Shown piece by piece: positions 1 through 5,049 of a stretch of 5,049 nt of DNA (positions are counted from its first letter, which is position 1; each line of letters starts with the position of its first letter). Position numbers and translations under genes: made by a program. This DNA is from Phycisphaerae bacterium (GTDB taxonomy: Bacteria > Planctomycetota > Phycisphaerae > UBA1845 > Fen-1342): NCBI GenBank assembly GCA_026984555.1, contig JALSRY010000062.1, positions 1 through 5,049 of the forward strand. The letters are read 5' to 3'. Under the pieces are notes generated by a model. The model was not told where the DNA came from. It searched no databases and saw only the letters and a program-made list of their open reading frames with translations.

Positions 1-2
1 GG

Positions 3-773
3 CGGGCGGTGGAGCTCGACGGACAACACGCGGCCGAGGCGCGTTTCGTGGCGCCGTCGCTGCCGGCGGATCAGACGCTGAAGTTTCGGGTGGACGTGCG
101 TGGTCCGGATGGGGTGATCCACAGCCAGGTGGCGGAAGTGACGGTGACGGCCGATCCCGACTACGGCCTCGACGACACGGTCAACCAGGGCGGTTCGACG
201 GACGATCCGTTTCCCCGGGTTCGGATGGAAACGAGCATGGGCGACATCGTGATCGAGCTCAATCGCGAGAAGGCCCCGCTGACGGTCAACAACTTCCTGC
301 GTTATGTGGACGACGGGTTTTACGACAACACGTTGTTCCACCGTGTCATCGCCGACTTCGTGATCCAGGGCGGCGGGCTCGATGTCGATTTCAACCCCAA
401 GGAGACCCGCCCGCCGATCAAGAACGAAAGCGACAACGGCCTGAAGAACGACCGCGGCACGATCGCGATGGCCCGCCAGACCGCGCTCGATTCCGCGACG
501 TCCCAGTTCTTCATCAACGTCGTGGACAATGACTCGCTCAATGCCACCAATGGTGCCAACGGCTACGCCGTCTTCGGGCGCGTCGTCGAGGGCATGGATG
601 TGGTCGATCGCATTTCTCAGGTCGAGACCGGCTCGCGCGAGGGCCGCAATGACGTGCCCGTCGAGGATGTGATTCTCGAGCGGGTGGTGCGCCTCGACAG
701 CGGCTCCGCGGGTGGGGGCGATGGCAAGGGCGGCGACGGCAGCGGGGGCGACGGCGCGCTCTCGGGCGGATAA
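3..773 (+). CDS. PpiA-type cyclophilin (peptidyl-prolyl cis-trans isomerase), 5' partial, with Ig-like N-terminal module
   Basis: This gene catalyses cis-trans isomerisation of X-Pro bonds and probably acts outside the cytoplasm as a folding helper. Residues are numbered from the GTG at 9. Residues about 71-229 form a complete cyclophilin domain closest in pattern to E. coli PpiA: FHRVIADFVIQGG (110-122, with catalytic Arg112, Phe117 and Gln120), PPIKNE (135-140), GTIAMAR (150-156), SATSQFFIN (162-170) and YAVFGRVVEGMDVVD (186-200). Residues 1-48 look like the last strands of a PKD/Ig-like domain (ARFVAP...LKFRVDV...VAEVTVTA). This suggests a larger secreted or envelope protein. The frame is open to the left edge, so the GTG at 9 is probably internal, and no signal peptide can be seen. 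The tail from about 235 is a Gly/Asp repeat. The cyclophilin identity is very secure; the cellular location and the Ig-like call are inference. Confidence 0.93.
   Translation, partial: RAVELDGQHAAEARFVAPSLPADQTLKFRVDVRGPDGVIHSQVAEVTVTADPDYGLDDTVNQGGSTDDPFPRVRMETSMGDIVIELNREKAPLTVNNFLRYVDDGFYDNTLFHRVIADFVIQGGGLDVDFNPKETRPPIKNESDNGLKNDRGTIAMARQTALDSATSQFFINVVDNDSLNATNGANGYAVFGRVVEGMDVVDRISQVETGSREGRNDVPVEDVILERVVRLDSGSAGGGDGKGGDGSGGDGALSGG
714..758 (+). repeat. Three tandem 15-bp units encoding a GGDGx tail
   Basis: Three adjacent imperfect 15-bp units (714-728, 729-743, 744-758) encode GGDGK, GGDGS and GGDGA at the C-terminus of the cyclophilin. The units differ mostly at wobble positions and in the last codon, as expected for slippage-driven expansion. 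The stretch is low-complexity and probably disordered. Its role is unknown; an acidic flexible tail or a weak calcium-binding segment is conceivable but unproven. Confidence 0.75.
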
Positions 774-820
774 GAACGGGCCGTGCTGGTCAATCCGCGG
801 GTAGCCGGGTAGACTCGCCG

Positions 821-878
821 GCCGGTGGCGGTGTGCGCTCCGGGCAGCCGGTCGGCGGCATCCGCACCGGCCGCCGGC
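821..878. repeat. GC-rich imperfect inverted repeat between the cyclophilin and phosphatase-like genes
   Basis: The arm at 821-837 can pair with the arm at 863-878: nine consecutive pairs including one G-U, a one-base bulge, three pairs, a two-base bulge, then three pairs, around a 25-base loop. It lies about 50 bases after the cyclophilin stop codon and about 60 before the next start. It could be a terminator-like or leader RNA structure, but no T-run follows it. In DNA this GC-rich, chance pairing is a serious alternative. Confidence 0.35.
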
Positions 879-928
879 GGGAGCTGCGACATTTCAGCGG
901 TTGTCGATGGTTCGGCACGCGATCGCAT

Positions 929-934
929 GGTGGA
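929..934 (+). promoter_or_regulatory. Weak putative ribosome binding site for the FHA-GAF-SpoIIE gene
   Basis: GGTGGA lies 6 bases before the ATG at 941 and 9 before the ATG at 944. It is an imperfect purine-rich match to a Shine-Dalgarno sequence. It supports a start at 941 or 944 rather than the in-frame GTG at 833, which would add 36 Arg-rich residues not belonging to the FHA domain. Confidence 0.35.
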
Positions 935-940
935 ATACTG

Positions 941-2584
941 ATGATGCGCTTGATTGTGCTCGGCAACGGTACGCACCTCGGCGAGGTGGTTTGCCACGAG
1001 CAGGCCGTATACATCGGTTCGGACGAGCAGTGCGAGATTCGCCTCCCCCACGAGGAGCTTTCGCCCCAGATCGGCGTGATCTACGCGGAAGACGACGGCG
1101 TCTGGGTCTTCGAACAGATCGCGGAAAACGAGCCGGTACACTTCAACGGCGCGCTGTTGAAGGAGAAGGTTCGCATTGCCGGCGGCGATCAGATCAAGGT
1201 GGGCGACTACATCATTCGTGCCGAGGTGGAAGCACCCGACATCCCCGTCGAGCCGGCACCGGAAGCACAAGAGCCGTCGAAACCGGGCAAGCGTCGCGTC
1301 TCCGTTGCGCGGCTGACGCAGTTCGTCTCGTACCAGTTGCCACCGGGGTCGGTGCTCAAGAAGGCCGACGACGACGTCCGCGCCGGTCGGACGCACCTGG
1401 TACAGCTCGGTGCGGCGGGGGTGGCGTTCGGGCAATGCGCCACGGTCGAAGAGCTCATGGAACGGGGCATCGAGCAGCTCTTCCACTGCTTCGGGGCCCA
1501 ACGCGTCTGGATGGGGGTGCGCCGCGTCAACTACGGCGGCATGGAATACGTCGAGGGACGCCTCGTTACGGGCAAGACGGCCGGCCTGCCCGAGCCCGGC
1601 GAAAAACTCATGCCCCGAATCCTCGATCGCTCCCAATTCGTGCTGCTGCCGCGCGGCGACGAGAGCCACCGATGCCCGATCCTGGCGGGTCCGCTGTTGG
1701 GTGGGGATGGCCCGATCGGCATGGCGTACCTCGACGCAGGGCCGGTGAAGAAGCGTTATGGCGAGGAAGACCTGGACTTTTTCATTCTGGTGCTCAACGC
1801 ACTCGCGGCGCAACTCGACGCGATTTTCAAGGAGATGGCGCGCACCCGGGCGGCGATGCTCGAGGGCGAGGTCGCCGTGGCCCATGCAATCCAGGCCCGG
1901 CTGACACCCCGCAAATTGCCGCAGTGGAACGAACTTCAGTTCGGTGCCTTCCGGGAAATGGGACGCGAGCGGTCCAGCGACATCTACGACGTCGTGCGTC
2001 TGCCCAACCAGATGGCGTTGTTCATGATCGCGCAGACCACCGCCACCGGACCACTCCCGAGCATGCTCATGGCCCAGGCCCAGGCCGCGTTTCGCGTGGC
2101 CGCCATGCACCTCGACGCACCCCACCTGTTCCTCAAGACGCTCAACGCGCTGATGTACGACGGTCAGCAGGACCATCCGCTCGATTGTTTCGTCGGTGTA
2201 ATCGAGCCACCCACCGGACAAATGCGCTATGCCCGCGCCGGACAGATCGGCGCGTACATCATCTCCAACCGCGGCGAAGAACGTTTCCTCGGAACGCCGC
2301 AACGCACACCGCCGCTGGGTGTCGTTCGCGATGCGACCTACAACCTGCACCCCGAGCGGCTCGAACCGGGGGAGACGCTCGCGATGTTCACCGCCGGCGT
2401 CGCGCGGGCCCGCAACGCCAAGGGACAAGTCTTCGGCGAGGACCGCTTCATCAACATTCTTTGTGACGGTTTCGGGCAGCTCGCCAGTAACATGCTCAAG
2501 GAAATGCTGCACGACCTCCAGCAGTTCACCGAGGCCGGAACCCAGCCCGACGACATCACCGTACTGCTCGCACACCGGCCCTGA
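941..2584 (+). CDS. FHA-GAF-SpoIIE/RsbU-type PP2C protein, probable pseudophosphatase
   Basis: A 547-residue cytoplasmic signalling protein with no evident membrane segment. Residues about 3-95 are FHA-like (YIGSDEQCEIRL at 24-35, FNG at 68-70, GGDQIKVGDYIIR at 81-93). A Pro/Glu/Lys-rich linker (about 96-120) follows. Residues about 150-296 are a GAF domain (PLLGGDGPIGMAYLD at 251-265, then a long helix). A helical linker has the RsbU-like pattern AHAIQARLTPRKLP (314-327). Residues about 332-547 are a SpoIIE/PP2C domain: SSDIYDV (345-351), YARAGQ (430-435), LEPGETLAMFTAGV (474-487) and QPDDITVLL (535-543). Active relatives dephosphorylate Ser/Thr-phosphorylated partners such as anti-sigma-factor antagonists, using Mn/Mg held by aspartates. 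Here the GDVSGHG motif reads AQTTATG (Asp to Gln365) and TDGV reads TAGV (Asp to Ala485), while Asp347 and Asp537/538 remain. Catalysis is therefore doubtful. The start was chosen where the FHA domain begins; ATG 944 is equally possible. Confidence 0.9.
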   Translation: MMRLIVLGNGTHLGEVVCHEQAVYIGSDEQCEIRLPHEELSPQIGVIYAEDDGVWVFEQIAENEPVHFNGALLKEKVRIAGGDQIKVGDYIIRAEVEAPDIPVEPAPEAQEPSKPGKRRVSVARLTQFVSYQLPPGSVLKKADDDVRAGRTHLVQLGAAGVAFGQCATVEELMERGIEQLFHCFGAQRVWMGVRRVNYGGMEYVEGRLVTGKTAGLPEPGEKLMPRILDRSQFVLLPRGDESHRCPILAGPLLGGDGPIGMAYLDAGPVKKRYGEEDLDFFILVLNALAAQLDAIFKEMARTRAAMLEGEVAVAHAIQARLTPRKLPQWNELQFGAFREMGRERSSDIYDVVRLPNQMALFMIAQTTATGPLPSMLMAQAQAAFRVAAMHLDAPHLFLKTLNALMYDGQQDHPLDCFVGVIEPPTGQMRYARAGQIGAYIISNRGEERFLGTPQRTPPLGVVRDATYNLHPERLEPGETLAMFTAGVARARNAKGQVFGEDRFINILCDGFGQLASNMLKEMLHDLQQFTEAGTQPDDITVLLAHRP

Positions 2585-2673
2585 CCGGTTGACGTTCGCG
2601 CGGGCAACCCCCGCCGCGACCGTTCCCGGCCGCCGGTTGGCCCCCGATGCACTGCTGATGAACCGCCCCGCGG

Positions 2674-5049
2674 CTATTGCGCGCCGGTGAACGCTTGCTG
2701 GAACAGCGCATAATCCGCCATGTCCACGTCGAAATCCTCGTCGCCGTCCATTTCCAGGCAGACGTGGCCGGTCGCATAGTCATTGTCCGGACCCTGGAAG
2801 CACCAGAGGAAGATGTTGAAATCGTTCATGTCCACGTCGCCGTCGCGGTCGTAGTCGAACGGCAACGGGCCGGACGCGGTGGCGAGGAAGTCGATCACCT
2901 GCCCCATCACGTCGGCGCGCATCTGCGGCGAGGTGATGGTTTCGAACGGGAATCCGAAGACGACTGTGTTGTACGTCGTGCCGGTGTACTGCACGCCCGC
3001 GGTCCCGCCGTTGCCGCCGGTGTAGTTGAGACATACCACGGCATCGGTGCTGGTGCCGAGCACATCGGGCGAGCGCACGTCGTAGGGGGCGCCGTTGGCC
3101 GGGTCGAAGTCGAAGGAGCCGAGGCCGGCGAGGATTCCGCCGCTGGCGGGTGTGACGGTATAGGTGTCGGCGTCGTCGGCAGCGTAGCCGGTGCGCAGCG
3201 TGTCCTGCATGAAGCTCGTACCGTTGCCCAGGCCGATCAGGTCATAGCCGATGTTCGATCCCGAGATGAACAAGGCCCCGCCGTTCTGCAAGAAGGTCGT
3301 CAGCTTGTTCTGTTCGTTGCTGGTCAGCGTGGCGTCCTCGGCGCTCTCGGTTCCGAGGATCCAATCGACGATGCCATAGTCATCGAGCTGGACATACGAG
3401 TTCATCACGGATTCGTTGTCGCACGAGGCGAAACCGATGTCGTTGGCGGCCAGCGCCTCGGCGTGCTGCACGATGTAATCGAACGAGTTGCTGCGGCGCC
3501 AGATCTGGCGCTCGATCGAATCGCCCGCGTAGCTGGGCGGCTGCGTGAACGTCTGGATCGGGTTGATCTGCCGGCGCAACCGGTCGTATCCGTTGACCAC
3601 CAGCACATCGGCCGTTCCGCTGGCCGGTCGCCGCACGGCAAGCACTTCGCTCGGCATGGATTCGCCACCGGCGTTGGTGGCGGCGACGCGGAAGTAGCGA
3701 ATCTCGCCCGCGGGGATGCCGGAGATGGTCGTCGAGAGAACATCGCCCAGCACGATCGGGCTGCCGAAGCCGTAGCCGTTGGTGGACTGATACACGACGT
3801 ACCCGGTCGCCGGATCGCCGTGGGCGCTGTCGGCCAGGGGGGGTTGCCAACTGACGCGCACGTCACCGCCGCCGAGGTCTTCGACCCGCACGTAGCGGGG
3901 CGTATCGGGCGGGAAGTTCAGCGGCACCTGGCTGTTGGGCAGCGTGTTCAGGAAGCGGATGATGCCTTGAACCGTCGCCTTGGCCATCGCGGCGCGCACG
4001 CGGTCGTCGCGGAGCAGCTCGGCGTCTTCCTGGTTGTCGTGGAACGCCAGCTCGATGATCGTGGCGTCGAATTCGTTGTCGTTGGCCGTGGTGGCGATCG
4101 CGCCGTATGAGCTCGTGTACGTGGGGCTCGAACGATCCACCCACGAGTGCTCGAATTCGCTGTCGAGCGCGAGCATGTCGGCGTCAACCTCGTTCGAGAG
4201 GATGGTCGCGTACTGCTCCTGGTAGGTCGTGGCGCCCAGGTCGGTGATCAGGCAAATCTGGCCGCGGGCCACGCCGCCCGAAGCGTTCGTGTGGAACTCG
4301 ATGTGGACACGCTTCCACCGATCGACCTGCACGCCGCCGGCGGGCACCTGGTTCATCTCCGCCGCCCAGCGGCCGCCGGTGCCCACGTTGTCACTCTGGT
4401 CGCTGTAGCCGGACAAGTCCCAGATGCTCGACGAGAAGCCGGCGGCGTTGTTACCGAGCTCGCTCTGGGCCCAGTAGCGTTGGGCCTCTTCGTCTCGGGG
4501 GTAGCCGCTGGTCGAGCCGGGGCCCGGCCGCACGATATCGCCGAAGCCACCGCCCCAGCGAATCGCGTCCGCGACGATGACGCCGCTCTCGGGCGAGGCG
4601 TTGGTGATTTCAACGTAGTTGTCGCCGCCGGCTTCGAGGTAATAGTTGCCGAGCCAGATCCAGCCGTTGCCGACGTTGCGATGGTCGATCGTGACCTCGC
4701 TGACCCCGCCGCTGTGGTGGATACGGTAGGTTTGCAACGTGCGGTTGGTGCTGGCGACGGTGAAGCAGAAAACGGGGTAGAAATCGGTCTGGGGGATGGT
4801 CGGCGTGTAGCGGGCGGTGGCCGTCTCGGTGGTGGACGCATTGGTCCAGCGGTAGGGGATGCCCGAGTTGGTTACGCCGTTTTCGTAGTACTTGCTGCTG
4901 GTGCTGTTGTTCCAGGAGCCGGTGAAGGTGACGCCGGGATCGTCGTTGTCCAGCACGATTTCCAGCGGCTGGTGCCCCACGGGGCGAAACGGCACGACCG
5001 TCGCCCCCGCGTTGAACGCGTAGGCCACGAAGTAGTTGAGCATGTCGAT
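2674..5049 (-). CDS. Secreted Amidase_3-like protein with golvesin-type insert, FN3, GATase-like and dockerin domains, 5' partial
   Basis: At least 791 residues are visible; numbering is from the ATG at 5043, which is probably internal because the frame runs off the right edge. Residues 1-28 resemble an early amidase strand (NAGATVVPFR). Residues 29-163 are a golvesin/xanthan-lyase-type module. Residues about 164-366 resume the amidase fold, with the SIHAN-like EFHTNAS (His251, candidate zinc ligand) and IIELAFHDN (Glu331, candidate catalytic Glu, cf. VELGFLSN). Residues 380-472 are fibronectin III, 477-722 a glutamine-amidotransferase-like region and 728-786 a dockerin. Relatives are usually annotated as N-acetylmuramoyl-L-alanine amidase or 'xanthan lyase'; the latter name is poorly founded. 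The likely substrate is peptidoglycan or another envelope polymer, but this is inferred. The DPGHGG-like zinc motif and any signal peptide should lie beyond the window. The gene converges on the upstream phosphatase-like gene. Confidence 0.85.
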   Translation of the reverse strand: MDMLNYFVAYAFNAGATVVPFRPVGHQPLEIVLDNDDPGVTFTGSWNNSTSSKYYENGVTNSGIPYRWTNASTTETATARYTPTIPQTDFYPVFCFTVASTNRTLQTYRIHHSGGVSEVTIDHRNVGNGWIWLGNYYLEAGGDNYVEITNASPESGVIVADAIRWGGGFGDIVRPGPGSTSGYPRDEEAQRYWAQSELGNNAAGFSSSIWDLSGYSDQSDNVGTGGRWAAEMNQVPAGGVQVDRWKRVHIEFHTNASGGVARGQICLITDLGATTYQEQYATILSNEVDADMLALDSEFEHSWVDRSSPTYTSSYGAIATTANDNEFDATIIELAFHDNQEDAELLRDDRVRAAMAKATVQGIIRFLNTLPNSQVPLNFPPDTPRYVRVEDLGGGDVRVSWQPPLADSAHGDPATGYVVYQSTNGYGFGSPIVLGDVLSTTISGIPAGEIRYFRVAATNAGGESMPSEVLAVRRPASGTADVLVVNGYDRLRRQINPIQTFTQPPSYAGDSIERQIWRRSNSFDYIVQHAEALAANDIGFASCDNESVMNSYVQLDDYGIVDWILGTESAEDATLTSNEQNKLTTFLQNGGALFISGSNIGYDLIGLGNGTSFMQDTLRTGYAADDADTYTVTPASGGILAGLGSFDFDPANGAPYDVRSPDVLGTSTDAVVCLNYTGGNGGTAGVQYTGTTYNTVVFGFPFETITSPQMRADVMGQVIDFLATASGPLPFDYDRDGDVDMNDFNIFLWCFQGPDNDYATGHVCLEMDGDEDFDVDMADYALFQQAFTGAQ
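2686..2862 (-). other. Planctomycete-type dockerin-like domain with two calcium loops
   Basis: Residues 728-786 contain two 12-residue EF-hand-like loops with Asp at positions 1, 3, 5, 7 and 12: Asp730 to Asp741 (DYDRDGDVDMND) and Asp766 to Asp777 (DGDEDFDVDMAD). Each is followed by an aromatic-rich helix. Cys748 and Cys762 lie between the loops and could form a disulfide. Dockerins bind cohesins in clostridial cellulosomes, but in planctomycetes their partner is mostly unknown. A C-terminal position on a large secreted protein suggests surface or extracellular attachment. Confidence 0.88.
2878..3615 (-). other. Class I glutamine-amidotransferase-like domain, probably non-catalytic
   Basis: Residues 477-722 start with a first beta strand (ADVLVVNGYDR) and contain DYGIVDWILGTES (555-567) and NGGALFISGSNIGYDLI (587-603), and close with VVFGFPFETI...VMGQVIDFL. 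This matches the Rossmann-like region that follows FN3 in 'xanthan lyase' family proteins. The GxCxG nucleophile elbow of true class I amidotransferases reads G595-S-N-I-G599, with no cysteine, so glutaminase chemistry is unlikely. Its actual role is unknown. Confidence 0.6.
3628..3906 (-). other. Fibronectin type III domain
   Basis: Residues 380-472 show the FN3 pattern: a Pro-initiated first strand (DTPRYVRVEDLGGGDVRVSW), GYVVYQS in the middle, then the YFRVAATNAGGESMPSE signature. It probably acts as a spacer between the amidase-like part and the amidotransferase-like region. Confidence 0.85.
4555..4959 (-). other. Golvesin/xanthan-lyase-type beta-sandwich module
   Basis: Residues 29-163 of the amidase-like protein run from IVLDNDDPGVTFTGSW through a Tyr/Trp/Thr-rich beta stretch (TYRIHHSGGVSEVTID at 105-120, WIWLGNYYLEAGG at 128-140) to the closing VIVADAIRW (155-163). 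This DNDD...GxW...TV...LG.Y...VADA.R pattern is characteristic of the golvesin C-terminal-like family, thought to bind carbohydrates or mediate adhesion. It sits between two parts of the amidase fold, as an insertion rather than an end-to-end fusion. Confidence 0.75.

Noticed and set aside
833..940. A GTG start at 833 that would extend the FHA-GAF-SpoIIE protein by 36 residues.
   Set aside because: The extra residues are Arg/Gly-rich, lie partly inside the inverted repeat, and precede the natural beginning of the FHA domain. The ATG at 941 has a better-placed, though weak, ribosome binding site.
901..2466. A 521-codon plus-strand open frame in another phase over the phosphatase-like gene.
   Set aside because: It is Arg-rich out-of-phase translation of a GC-rich gene and matches no family I recognise.
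617..2575. A 652-codon open frame on the minus strand, antisense to the FHA-GAF-SpoIIE gene.
   Set aside because: It mirrors a gene with clear domains, has no recognisable domain of its own, is rich in His, Arg and Pro low-complexity runs, and also overlaps the cyclophilin tail. Long antisense frames are expected in high-GC genes.
2605..2639. Possible bidirectional terminator in the convergent spacer (CAACC/GGTTG outer arms, GCCG/CGGC inner arms).
   Set aside because: The stem is interrupted by an internal loop, has only nine pairs, and lacks a T-run on either strand. The position is suggestive but the structure is not convincing.
2677..4110. A 477-codon plus-strand open frame opposite the amidase-like gene.
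   Set aside because: The translation is Val/Gly/Ala/His-rich with no domain pattern, while the minus strand encodes FN3, GATase-like and dockerin domains across the same bases.

Overview
The window is high-GC bacterial DNA, densely coding, with three real genes. Two are cut by the window edges. I infer a member of the Planctomycetota, possibly Phycisphaerae-like. The reasons are the C-terminal dockerin-like domain with two perfect D-x-D-x-D-x-D calcium loops and a 'CF.GP...C' pattern, which is typical of planctomycete secreted proteins; an FHA-GAF-SpoIIE architecture; and an extracytoplasmic cyclophilin preceded by an Ig-like module. This is a family-level impression, not a proven taxonomic assignment.

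Layout. Positions 3-773 (+) hold the C-terminal part of a PpiA-type peptidyl-prolyl cis-trans isomerase, preceded by the end of an Ig/PKD-like domain and followed by a Gly/Asp repeat tail. A 167-bp spacer (774-940) carries a GC-rich imperfect inverted repeat and a weak ribosome binding site. Positions 941-2584 (+) encode a 547-residue signalling protein built as FHA-like, GAF, helical linker and SpoIIE/RsbU-type PP2C phosphatase. An 89-bp convergent spacer (2585-2673) follows. From 2674 to the right edge, the minus strand encodes a large secreted protein: an N-acetylmuramoyl-L-alanine amidase-like (Amidase_3) fold interrupted by a golvesin/xanthan-lyase-type module, then fibronectin III, a glutamine-amidotransferase-like domain and a dockerin. 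Its N-terminus lies outside the window.

The genes do not form an evident pathway. The cyclophilin and the amidase-like protein both look extracytoplasmic (folding catalyst and envelope or polysaccharide-acting protein). The middle gene is a cytoplasmic signalling protein and is the most unusual item: it keeps the phosphatase fold signatures but has lost two of the expected metal-binding aspartates, and its FHA domain has lost the usual phosphothreonine-binding residues. It may be a pseudophosphatase or scaffold. I see no RNA genes, CRISPR arrays, insertion sequences or clear mobile elements, and no wholly new multi-gene system.
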